A stretch of DNA of 6,121 bases from Rikenella microfusus (GTDB taxonomy: Bacteria > Bacteroidota > Bacteroidia > Bacteroidales > SZUA-534): assembly GCA_020719105.1 (NCBI GenBank), contig DYQV01000156.1, positions 1-6,121 on the forward strand, read 5' to 3'. Every line of letters begins with the position of its first letter. The first letter of the stretch is position 1. The position numbers and the translations under genes were made by a program. Under the pieces are notes generated by a model, which saw only the letters and a list, made by a program, of their open reading frames with translations, had not been told where the DNA came from and did no database searches. Shown here one piece after another: positions 1-5,660 of this stretch.

Positions 1-247
1 GCTAAAAAGAATTTTCAGAATTTCTTCACAATCTGTAATTAAGGATTGGAATTCCCAACTTTGCAGTAAAATCTTTCTTTGAGTAGCCGCCAATTGCCTC
101 TTCAGTATTGGCACCAATTGAGGTTCCTGCTTTGAGAATTTGTTTTGAAAGAACAAACTCTTTCTTTTCTTCAACTAAATATTTGTAAAGCTTAATGATT
201 CTGACCGCAAATTGAAAAGTCTTCAATTGGATAACATTTTCTTTCAT
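1..247 (-). pseudogene. Four-helix-bundle protein (23S rRNA intervening-sequence / bIVP-like), internally deleted, runs off window
   Basis: The first 66 codons from the ATG at 247 read as the N-terminal half of the small four-helix-bundle family first known from 23S rRNA intervening sequences and related to the Avd protein of diversity-generating retroelements. Family hallmarks seen are FAVRIIKLYKYL, FVLSKQILKAGTSIGANTEE, AIGGYSKKDF and AKLGI. After AKLGI (to about position 50) the frame reads seven unrelated residues and stops at 26-28. In the neighbouring frame, positions 45 to 1 encode SLITDCEEILKILFS, which looks like the family's C-terminal helix. The middle part (typically SYKEARET.YWLRLL and the following turn, roughly 25 residues) is absent. 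I infer a deletion of about 75-80 bp, not a multiple of three, with its junction near 46-52. Family members are usually about 115-125 residues. Function of free-standing copies is unknown. The gene lies where permease genes of the upstream operon would be expected to begin. Confidence 0.75.
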
Positions 248-263
248 AGTACAAATTTTAATT

Positions 264-375
264 GTTCATAACTCATTTTATATTGACACTTACTAATCAT
301 TTACTCATTGCTAATTGAACATTGATAATTGATAATTGCACATTGTTAATTATTAATTGTCCATTGTTAATTGAA
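264..375. repeat. Degenerate heptanucleotide array, CAATTAA class
   Basis: A continuous 7-bp register can be followed for 16 units, clearest from 306 to 375. Units on the plus strand include CATTGCT, AATTGAA, CATTGAT, AATTGAT, AATTGCA, CATTGTT, AATTATT, AATTGTC. On the coding strand the consensus is CAATTAA/CAATGNN. The array spans the gap between the second ATPase gene and the four-helix-bundle pseudogene, and supplies the last six or so codons and the stop of the ATPase gene. The 20-mer CATTGTTAATTATTAATTGT at 341-360 recurs exactly at 1138-1157. Confidence 0.85.
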
Positions 376-1105
376 AATCCGGCCTTGCCACTTTAATAAA
401 AACCTCATTCATAGTGGTTGCCTGGTATTTTTCCTTTAGTCTTCCCGGAGTGTCTAAGGCATCAATCCGTCCATCAACCATAATGGTAACGCGGTCGCAG
501 TATTCCGCCTCGTCCATATAATGGGTAGTAACAAACACCGTAATCCCGTCGTGGGCTGCCTCATAAATCAAATCCCAGAATTGCCGTCGGGTAATGGGAT
601 CAACTCCTCCGGTTGGTTCGTCTAAGAACACTATGCGGGGTTTGTGGAACATAGCCACCGAAAAGGCCAGTTTCTGTTTCCAACCCAGTGGGAGGTCGGC
701 AATCAGCGTATTCCGCGATGCTTCCATGTTTAGCTTATAAAGCAATTCCTCCACCCGCAGTTTTATATGTTTCCGGGATAATCCGTAAATGCCTCCGTAT
801 AATTCCATGTTTTCAACTATGTTCAAATCATCGTAGAGTGAGAATTTCTGACTCATGTAACCAATGTTTTTCTTGATAAGCTCAGTCTGTTTATAAATAT
901 CGTAACCGGCAACAGTGAGTTCGCCCGAAGTGGGATGCGACAAGCCACATAGAATGCGCATTGCCGTGGTTTTACCGGCACCGTTGGCTCCTAAAAAACC
1001 AAATATTTCGCCTTTGTAAACATCAAAGTTGAGGTTGTCGTTGGCCACAAAATTGCCAAACTTTTTCACCAGATTCCGTACCCTTATTTCAATTTCATCT
1101 TTCAT
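353..1105 (-). CDS. ABC transporter ATPase, equivalent to the C-terminal half of YbhF
   Basis: This 250-residue nucleotide-binding domain would power a membrane exporter from the cytoplasmic face. Visible motifs are Walker A GANGAGKTT (39-47), Q-loop Gln86 in YMSQKFSLY, an atypical signature LPLGWKQ (138-144) instead of LSGGQ, Walker B IVFLDEP (158-164, with Glu163), D-loop GGVD (166-169) and switch His195 in TTHYMDEAEYCDR. The LPLG[WF]KQ signature and THxMDEAEYCDR are, as I remember them, features of the C-terminal half of E. coli YbhF, a drug-efflux ATPase. So the ATP-binding machinery is intact but the signature it offers its partner is degenerate. It starts at an ATG 44 bp after the preceding ATPase gene, and that gap is almost entirely heptad repeat. 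The normal domain ends near KVARP; the last residues (QLTMDN) are encoded by the heptad array. The expected ABC-2 permeases do not follow within the window. The ATPase call is firm; the transported substrate is unknown. Confidence 0.93.
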   Translation of the reverse strand: MKDEIEIRVRNLVKKFGNFVANDNLNFDVYKGEIFGFLGANGAGKTTAMRILCGLSHPTSGELTVAGYDIYKQTELIKKNIGYMSQKFSLYDDLNIVENMELYGGIYGLSRKHIKLRVEELLYKLNMEASRNTLIADLPLGWKQKLAFSVAMFHKPRIVFLDEPTGGVDPITRRQFWDLIYEAAHDGITVFVTTHYMDEAEYCDRVTIMVDGRIDALDTPGRLKEKYQATTMNEVFIKVARPDFQLTMDN

Positions 1106-1109
1106 TTTG

Positions 1110-1165
1110 TATTGTTAATTTCACATTGCTAATTGCCCATTGTTAATTATTAATTGTTAATTGAT
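1110..1165. repeat. Degenerate heptanucleotide array, CAATTAA class
   Basis: Eight units stand in perfect 7-bp register: TATTGTT, AATTTCA, CATTGCT, AATTGCC, CATTGTT, AATTATT, AATTGTT, AATTGAT. They fill the gap between the two ATPase genes and encode the last residues (SINN) and the stop of the upstream one. The 20-mer at 1138-1157 is identical to 341-360, and in both copies the gene's stop codon begins 12 bases into the 20-mer. Confidence 0.85.
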
Positions 1166-2064
1166 GTATTCATTAACTCCATAAAACAGTCTTCAATTGT
1201 GGCGACTATTTCTTCACTAAAAACTCCCTGGTTTCCTTTCGATTCCAGATATGAAATTATCTCGTTGATTTCCAGTTCATTGTTTTTTGCTGTCACATGT
1301 ACAAATTCCCCAAAGGGATAAACCGTCGCTGTTTTTGGGTGGCTGCGCAAATCGTTAATCAATTGGTATTTATTGGCAGCGTTGATGGCCCATAGCTTTT
1401 TAGGAAAACCGTGTGTGATGTTTTGTGGGGTATCAACGGTAAGAATCTCTCCGTTTTGAATGAGGGCCACCCGATCGCAAAGACTGGCTTCGTCCATATA
1501 AGGAGTGCTTACCAAAATGGTGATGCCTTTTTGCTGCAAGCGCTTCAGCATTTGCCAGAACTCCATGCGCGAAACGGCATCCACGCCAGTGGTGGGTTCA
1601 TCCAGAATCAGGATTTTCGGTTTGTGAATCAAGGCACACGAAAGGGCCAGTTTCTGCTTCATTCCGCCTGAAAGCTTTCCGGCTATCCGTTTTTTGAAGG
1701 GTTCAATCTGCTTATAAATATCAGCAATCAAATCATAGTTTTCTTCAATGGTAGTATCAAAAACGGTGGCAAAGAAGTTTAGGTTTTCCTCCACACTTAA
1801 ATCCTGATACAAACTGAATCGGCCGGGCATGTATCCAATCATTTCCCTTATTTTTTTATAGTCCAAAACCGGATCCATCCCATCAAGGGAAGCCGTTCCC
1901 GAATCGGCAATCAGCAACGTGGTTAGAATACGGAACAGTGTGGTCTTGCCGGCTCCATCGGGACCAATTAGCCCAAACAACTCGTTGGCTTTCACCTCCA
2001 GTGAAATGGATTTGATGGCTTGTACCTCGCCGTATCTTTTCGATAGGTTTTGAATGTCGATCAT
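1150..2064 (-). CDS. ABC transporter ATPase, equivalent to the N-terminal half of YbhF
   Basis: This is a 304-residue ATPase. I start it at the ATG at 2064, 10 bp after the HlyD gene's stop; an in-frame TTG at 2073 would add three residues but is less likely. Motifs are Walker A GPDGAGKTT (34-42), canonical signature LSGGMKQ (131-137), Walker B ILILDEP (151-157, Glu156) and D-loop GVD (160-162). Two catalytic-cycle residues are replaced: the Q-loop Gln by Gly81 (YMPGRFSLY) and the switch His by Pro188 (STPYMDEA). GPDGAGKTT and a non-His switch are, from memory, also seen in the N-terminal half of E. coli YbhF. About 75 residues after the domain form a small accessory region common in ABC-2-type ATPases. 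It is translationally close to the membrane-fusion gene, so the two are probably one operon. The last codons (SINN and stop) fall inside a heptad repeat. It probably pairs with the ATPase encoded at 353-1105. Confidence 0.92.
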   Translation of the reverse strand: MIDIQNLSKRYGEVQAIKSISLEVKANELFGLIGPDGAGKTTLFRILTTLLIADSGTASLDGMDPVLDYKKIREMIGYMPGRFSLYQDLSVEENLNFFATVFDTTIEENYDLIADIYKQIEPFKKRIAGKLSGGMKQKLALSCALIHKPKILILDEPTTGVDAVSRMEFWQMLKRLQQKGITILVSTPYMDEASLCDRVALIQNGEILTVDTPQNITHGFPKKLWAINAANKYQLINDLRSHPKTATVYPFGEFVHVTAKNNELEINEIISYLESKGNQGVFSEEIVATIEDCFMELMNTSINN

Positions 2065-2074
2065 GGAAAACAAT

Positions 2075-2959
2075 TTAGAAAATGACTTCGCCCGGCATCC
2101 CTATTTTGATGGTTCCGTTGTTAGGTACTTCAATTTTAACGGCATAAACCATATTTACCCGTTCCTCCTTTGTTTGGATGATTTTAGGGGTAAACTCTGC
2201 CTGCGACGATATCCAAGTGATGGTACCTTCAAAGTCGATGAATTCTTTTTTCCCTTTGTCGATACGGACTTTGCAAGCCTTACCTTTGATAACTTGGTGC
2301 AATTGCCCTCCAGAAACATAGGCACGTAAGGTGATTTTGTCGAGGTTGGCAATTTTATACAGAGGCTTTCCGGCAGCGGTCATCTCGCCCGGTTCAGCAA
2401 ATTTTTCAAGTACCGTGCCTGTGATAGGGTTTGGGATGCGGCATTTTAAAAGTTGCTCTTCCAGAAGCAGTTTTTTGGAATCAATTACCTGAACTTCTTT
2501 TGATAATGCATTTTTTTGTGTTTCACTTGCTTCCTTCTGTTTTTCAATAATCTTTAATCCTCCATCCAAATCATCCAATTGTTTTTGTGTAGCAGCACCT
2601 GTTTTAATGAGTGTTGAAACGCGTTCATAATCAATAGTTAAGTTTGTTTTTTGTTGGTTGAGTACTTCAATTTGCGATTCAATACTTTTCATATTAGCCC
2701 ATACCCGCTGTTTTTGGGCATCAATTTCAATCAACTGCAGCGATGGCATTATGGTATCAACCACACCTACAACTTGGTTTTTTTCAATAATGGCACCTTC
2801 CTCAAGTGTAAACCAAAGTAATTTACCACTCATTTCCGATGACACCAGTATTTCGTCAGCCTCAAAGTTTCCAAAGGCATCCGCTTTTTGCATATTGCTG
2901 CTGCAGCTAACTAAACCGATGGCTGCAATAGTGAATATTAAGTTTCTCATTTGATTCAT
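2075..2959 (-). CDS. HlyD/YbhG-like periplasmic membrane-fusion lipoprotein
   Basis: This 294-residue adaptor should bridge the inner-membrane ABC transporter and the TolC-like channel encoded just upstream. The N-terminus is a lipoprotein signal, NLIFTIAAIGLVSC, with lipobox L16-V17-S18-C19, so the mature protein would be lipid-anchored rather than held by a transmembrane helix. Residues about 36-68 form the first half of the lipoyl/barrel-sandwich domain (EILVSSEMSGKL). Residues 73-172 are rich in heptad-like Leu/Ile/Gln/Glu and form the coiled-coil hairpin, with a typical tip RVSTLIKTGAATQKQLDDL around 113-131. PITGTVLEKFAEPGE (178-192) is the second lipoyl half, followed by a beta-barrel domain to the end. 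An in-frame ATG at 2950 (Met4) is an equally possible start. A 336-bp spacer of repeats separates it from TolC, unusually long for an operon. The family call is firm; the substrate is unknown. Confidence 0.92.
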   Translation of the reverse strand: MNQMRNLIFTIAAIGLVSCSSNMQKADAFGNFEADEILVSSEMSGKLLWFTLEEGAIIEKNQVVGVVDTIMPSLQLIEIDAQKQRVWANMKSIESQIEVLNQQKTNLTIDYERVSTLIKTGAATQKQLDDLDGGLKIIEKQKEASETQKNALSKEVQVIDSKKLLLEEQLLKCRIPNPITGTVLEKFAEPGEMTAAGKPLYKIANLDKITLRAYVSGGQLHQVIKGKACKVRIDKGKKEFIDFEGTITWISSQAEFTPKIIQTKEERVNMVYAVKIEVPNNGTIKIGMPGEVIF

Positions 2960-2973
2960 ATTAAATGTGTTAT

Positions 2974-3050
2974 TATGTCTATTTTCTAAATTCTGGTTGC
3001 TGTTAGCTGGTTTCTAATTATTGGTCTCTGCCTACTGACTTCTATTTAAC
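2974..3050. repeat. Degenerate heptanucleotide array, AGAARTT class, in the TolC-HlyD spacer (HlyD side)
   Basis: Eleven consecutive 7-bp units are in register: TATGTCT, ATTTTCT, AAATTCT, GGTTGCT, GTTAGCT, GGTTTCT, AATTATT, GGTCTCT, GCCTACT, GACTTCT, ATTTAAC. Most end in CT on the plus strand, i.e. begin AG on the coding strand. The units are degenerate in the first four bases but keep spacing exactly, which argues for a tandem origin rather than chance AT-richness. Confidence 0.8.
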
Positions 3051-3075
3051 TATTTCCAATTGTTCTATCCATATT

Positions 3076-3125
3076 GCGGTGCATGTAGTGTTGCCATTCT
3101 ATGGTAACATCTCTAGTTGCACCGC
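3076..3125. repeat. Nested inverted repeat (potential cruciform/hairpin)
   Basis: GCGGTGCA (3076-3083) is the exact reverse complement of TGCACCGC (3118-3125). Inside them TTGCCAT (3091-3097) and ATGGTAA (3101-3107) form a second stem with one G-T wobble and a 3-base loop TCT. The element is much more GC-rich than the flanking arrays. Nothing coding overlaps it. It resembles the short palindromic repeat units common between Bacteroidota genes, but I cannot name a family. Confidence 0.7.
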
Positions 3126-3147
3126 TTATGGTGTTTGTTATTCTACC

Positions 3148-3208
3148 AAGGGCGTTCCGCTAAAGCGAGACAAGTGCCCCGAGCTTTGTTCTTGCGCCCT
3201 TTCAGGGC
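3148..3208. repeat. Second inverted-repeat unit in the TolC-HlyD spacer
   Basis: AAGGGCG (3148-3154) is complementary to CGCCCTT (3195-3201). The right arm can alternatively fold locally as GCCCT-TTC-AGGGC (3196-3208), and the left part contains CGCT-AA-AGCG (3158-3167). The TTTT after the local hairpin gives a terminator look on the plus strand only, where no gene reads through it, so I call it a repeat. Confidence 0.55.
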
Positions 3209-3214
3209 TTTTCC

Positions 3215-3291
3215 AACTTCTGACTTCCGTCTTCCATCTCTCGTCTTTTAAATTCTAATCTCTAGTTTCTAAATTCTAAAATATAGTTTCT
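3215..3291. repeat. Degenerate heptanucleotide array, AGAARTT class, after TolC
   Basis: Eleven units are in unbroken register: AACTTCT, GACTTCC, GTCTTCC, ATCTCTC, GTCTTTT, AAATTCT, AATCTCT, AGTTTCT, AAATTCT, AAAATAT, AGTTTCT. The array begins four bases beyond the TolC stop codon. Several units (AACTTCT, AATCTCT, AGTTTCT) are identical to units in the array at 4676-4724, so the two arrays belong to one class. Confidence 0.85.
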
Positions 3292-3295
3292 ACCC

Positions 3296-4660
3296 CTAAA
3301 ACAAAGGTGCCCCTTTAATCATTAGTTCATCAACCTGTGATTGTATAAGTTGAATTTGCCTTGATTCTAAATTGATGCGGGCTTGTTTCTCTGCATTTAA
3401 ATCGCGCAGGTAATCGGACGATGTTTTGGTACCGTTTTTCATTTGTTCAGCCGACCGGTTGCTAATTCTTGATTGGAGCTCAACAATGGCCTTATCTTTT
3501 GTAATAAGTTGTTCCAGTTTTTGTTCACGCAGTTCAGCTTCACTTAATGAGATGGTCAGGTTTTTATCGAACGCCTTCCTATTGTCATCAACAATGAGTT
3601 TTTGAATGGAAAGTTGCTGTTTTTCGCGGTTGGTTTGCTTCCAATCCCATATATTCCACTGGAATTGGGCGCCAACCATATAAAATCCGTGAATTTCATC
3701 GTTAAAAAAATCATAACCGGGCTTACCATATCCGCCATTTGCAAAAGCAGCCAGCGTAGGCATGCGTTTTTTCTGTGTTAAATCAAGGGTAGCATCCAAC
3801 AGTTGCGATTGATTCTGAAAAAGTTTATGCTCAGGTCTGAAAATAGAAGTATTATTATCGGTTCCAATTTGAGGTGGCAAAAGTTCACTGTTTTCATTAA
3901 TGGTAACGCACGAAAGTATTTCCAAGGCCTTCAGTACCTGTGCTTTTGCTGATTTTATTTCAATTATCTGTTGTTCGAGCCGCAACATTTCGGCGCTTAG
4001 ATTATCCAATTCCGATTCCAGCACCATTCCCTGATCTACAGCGGATATCATCATCTTTCGTTTCTCAATGATGGTTTCATGGGTAAGTTGCAAAATACCT
4101 TCGTTTTCCTGTAGAAGCAAACAATTGAAGTATAGCTGGTTAATTTGTACTTTTAAACCATAGATATCCACTTCAACTTTTTGGATGTTTATCAACGAAT
4201 TTTGTTCGTTAACTTTCTGGGCCGCTTTACTATTTCCTCCATCGTAAATAAGTTGGTTTATTTCAATATTGGCTGAATATTGTTCATGGGGCATTGCCGG
4301 GAGATCCATACCGGGTACACTGATTTTGAACTCCACTACCTCCGATTGATAGGTAGCTTTTGCCTTTAAGTTCAATGTGGGCAGGTAATTTGATGCCAGA
4401 TTGTCTTGTTTCAGTTGGTTTATTTGTTCAAACTTCGCTTTTTGTTCGGCAAGCGGAAACTTTACTTCAGCACTATCATGACACATTTTAAGGCTAACCA
4501 CATTTTGGGAGTACCCCGTTAAACCAATAACCATAAATAGAGCTATTAAGGCAAAGCCCACAAGATGAAAAAAGTGGTGAATAATTCTGCTTATGACTTT
4601 GGCTAATAAACAAATTGCCATTGTACTTGCCATTAAAATGTGTCTAATTAAGGATTCCAT
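3296..4660 (-). CDS. TolC-like outer-membrane efflux protein (OEP family)
   Basis: This 454-residue protein would form the outer-membrane channel through which the ABC/HlyD complex exports its substrate. A hydrophobic signal segment lies at about residues 33-48 (GFALIALFMVIGLTGYSQ), followed by the TolC-type opening VVSLKMCHDSAEVKFPLAEQ. Two OEP-type repeats follow: helical stretches such as KAKFEQINQLKQDNLASNYL and LDNLSAEMLRLEQQIIEIKS alternate with beta-strand parts like YSANIEINQLIYDGG and YMVGAQFQWNIWDW. Length fits the family (about 420-480). The N-terminus is odd: about 30 residues, including a first hydrophobic stretch (HILMASTMAICLLAKVI), precede the signal segment. The start may be a later Met (4633 or 4621) instead of 4660. 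The gene lies 41 bp after the TetR gene, and that gap is heptad repeat. TolC genes are often elsewhere in a genome; its presence here suggests a dedicated channel. Confidence 0.9.
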   Translation of the reverse strand: MESLIRHILMASTMAICLLAKVISRIIHHFFHLVGFALIALFMVIGLTGYSQNVVSLKMCHDSAEVKFPLAEQKAKFEQINQLKQDNLASNYLPTLNLKAKATYQSEVVEFKISVPGMDLPAMPHEQYSANIEINQLIYDGGNSKAAQKVNEQNSLINIQKVEVDIYGLKVQINQLYFNCLLLQENEGILQLTHETIIEKRKMMISAVDQGMVLESELDNLSAEMLRLEQQIIEIKSAKAQVLKALEILSCVTINENSELLPPQIGTDNNTSIFRPEHKLFQNQSQLLDATLDLTQKKRMPTLAAFANGGYGKPGYDFFNDEIHGFYMVGAQFQWNIWDWKQTNREKQQLSIQKLIVDDNRKAFDKNLTISLSEAELREQKLEQLITKDKAIVELQSRISNRSAEQMKNGTKTSSDYLRDLNAEKQARINLESRQIQLIQSQVDELMIKGAPLF

Positions 4661-4675
4661 ATTATTAATTGTTAC

Positions 4676-4724
4676 TATTTCTAATCTATAGTTTCTAAAC
4701 TCTAATCTCTAACTTCTAACTTTT
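4676..4724. repeat. Degenerate heptanucleotide array, AGAARTT class, between TetR and TolC
   Basis: Seven units are in register: TATTTCT, AATCTAT, AGTTTCT, AAACTCT, AATCTCT, AACTTCT, AACTTTT. The array covers the intergenic gap and the last six codons of the TetR gene (KLEVRD and stop). A short piece of the other class (TTAATTGTTA, 4665-4674) sits immediately next to it, so both classes meet here. Confidence 0.85.
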
Positions 4725-5328
4725 TATATCCTTCCAAGGCAAACATTACAAATTCCACAATGCTTTTTTTCCGCGATAAAATATAATCCTTATAGGCTTT
4801 TTTATCGCCGTTAAAAACAATATGCTCTAAAATGGGTCGGCCGGCTAAAGGAAAAATCACCATCGATAATATGTTAATTACAAAATCGCGGGGATCAATG
4901 TTGTATCCCTCGGCTTTCAGTTGATTTTCCAGCGGGGCAAAGAATTTTTGAGGGTTAATTTTGGCTGCTGCAAAACCTTCAAAAATGGCATCGGGGTTTC
5001 GGGTTACTTCGTTTAAAATGAAATTGGGCAAAAACGGGTTTTTCAACAAAATATCGATATACAATTCTACATAGCCTTTTACTTTATCTTCTATGCTAAC
5101 CCCTTCTTGCATCAAGTTCTCAAGCCTATCGCCTATTCTATGGATAAGCTTTGAAAATATAAAGGCAAACAATTTTTCCTTGGTTCTGAAATAGTAATGC
5201 AAAAGTGATTTGTTAATTCCGGCCTTGTCGGCAATTTCTTGCATCCGTGCACCATTCATGCCTTTTTCAATAAACACTTCGCGGGCAGCTTCGGCAATTT
5301 TCTCTTCAGTGAGTAATTCTTTCTCCAT
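4702..5328 (-). CDS. TetR-family transcriptional regulator (CecR/YbiH-like position)
   Basis: This 208-residue DNA-binding repressor is probably the regulator of the efflux operon it heads. The TetR_N domain is clear at residues 7-53: a first helix TEEKIAEAAREVF, the helix-turn-helix RMQEIADKAGINKSLLHYYF (28-47) and the usual KEKLF after it. The rest is a helical ligand-binding domain with no family signature I can name, so the inducer is unknown. In E. coli the comparable transporter ybhGFSR is preceded by the TetR regulator CecR, which supports the assignment by context. The ATG at 5328 is the only sensible start. TTGACCA-type sites lie in and below the likely promoter (5360-5440), which suggests it represses its own operon. 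The C-terminal residues KLEVRD are read from a heptad repeat array and are probably not part of the conserved fold. Confidence 0.92.
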   Translation of the reverse strand: MEKELLTEEKIAEAAREVFIEKGMNGARMQEIADKAGINKSLLHYYFRTKEKLFAFIFSKLIHRIGDRLENLMQEGVSIEDKVKGYVELYIDILLKNPFLPNFILNEVTRNPDAIFEGFAAAKINPQKFFAPLENQLKAEGYNIDPRDFVINILSMVIFPLAGRPILEHIVFNGDKKAYKDYILSRKKSIVEFVMFALEGYKKLEVRD

Positions 5329-5359
5329 CTTAATGAATCATTTGGTTTATTTAAACAGT

Positions 5360-5375
5360 TTAACCATCTGGTCAA
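5360..5375. promoter_or_regulatory. Candidate TetR operator (inverted repeat)
   Basis: TTAACCA-TC-TGGTCAA is a 7-bp inverted repeat with one mismatch. It lies 32 bp upstream of the TetR start, within the predicted leader. The half-site matches the TTGACCA copies at 5411-5417 and 5424-5430. Use as an operator is inference from position and repetition. Confidence 0.5.
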
Positions 5376-5402
5376 TAAAAATAAAGCAATTTTTTGAATG
5401 TC

Positions 5403-5440
5403 CAAATAAATTGACCAAAAAGTTTGACCAAACGGTAAAA
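5403..5440 (-). promoter_or_regulatory. Bacteroidota-type promoter with overlapping TTGACCA half-sites
   Basis: On the minus strand TTTG (5432-5429) is followed after 18 bp by TTTATTTG (5410-5403), close to the Bacteroidota -33 TTTG / -7 TAnnTTTG pattern; the second base of the -7 box deviates. This would give a leader of roughly 70 nt before the TetR ATG. The spacer and -33 region contain two direct copies of TTGACCA (5411-5417, 5424-5430), the second followed by GGTAA as a partial inverted partner. A regulator bound here would cover the promoter. Confidence 0.45.
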
Positions 5441-5579
5441 ATATTTTCAATTGTATTACCTGCAAACGATTCCTACTTTAATCGACATTTATTAAGTGCT
5501 TGATTTCAATATTATTAACTTGAAAGAAGTAAGTAATTTGCATTTACTATAAAATGAATATTGAATCATTGAGGGTTTC

Positions 5580-5651
5580 GAGTTAGGCAAACTCAGTTAA
5601 TCGGTTATTTTTACTGCATTATTTTTAACCCGGATTATTCATTAATAATCC
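5580..5651. repeat. Two palindromes: GAGTT/AACTC and GGATTATT/AATAATCC
   Basis: GAGTT-aggca-AACTC (5580-5594) is a short 5-bp stem. GGATTATT-CATT-AATAATCC (5632-5651) is a perfect 8-bp stem with a 4-base loop. They begin a run of inverted repeats that continues to 5834. No reading frame of note overlaps. The upstream stretch 5441-5579 contains no gene, and I see no clear structure in it. Confidence 0.6.
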
Positions 5652-5660
5652 TGACGATTA

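Noticed and set aside
1..247. Four-helix gene as part of a 23S rRNA intervening sequence
   Set aside because: No rRNA sequence is recognisable on the right flank; the gene sits after a transporter operon.
264..375. Heptad arrays as CRISPR
   Set aside because: Units are 7 bp and degenerate with no spacers of uniform length, and no cas genes are present.
1..375. A diversity-generating retroelement around the Avd-like gene
   Set aside because: No reverse transcriptase, template repeat or adenine-variable repeat is visible; only family relationship links the gene to DGRs.
688..876. Plus-strand open frames inside the ATPase, HlyD and TetR genes (e.g. 688-876, 1411-1671, 2054-2329, 2658-2954, 5210-5503)
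   Set aside because: They lie opposite or across well-supported minus-strand genes, show no family resemblance and have shadow-type composition.
2062..2073. TTG at 2073 as start of the first ATPase
   Set aside because: The ATG at 2064 lies in frame three codons later and its product begins with the normal MIDIQNLSKRYG opening of the domain.
3196..3212. Hairpin GCCCT-TTC-AGGGC followed by TTTT as an intrinsic terminator
   Set aside because: The stem is only 5 bp and the T-run is on the plus strand, while all genes run on the minus strand; it fits better as part of a palindromic repeat.
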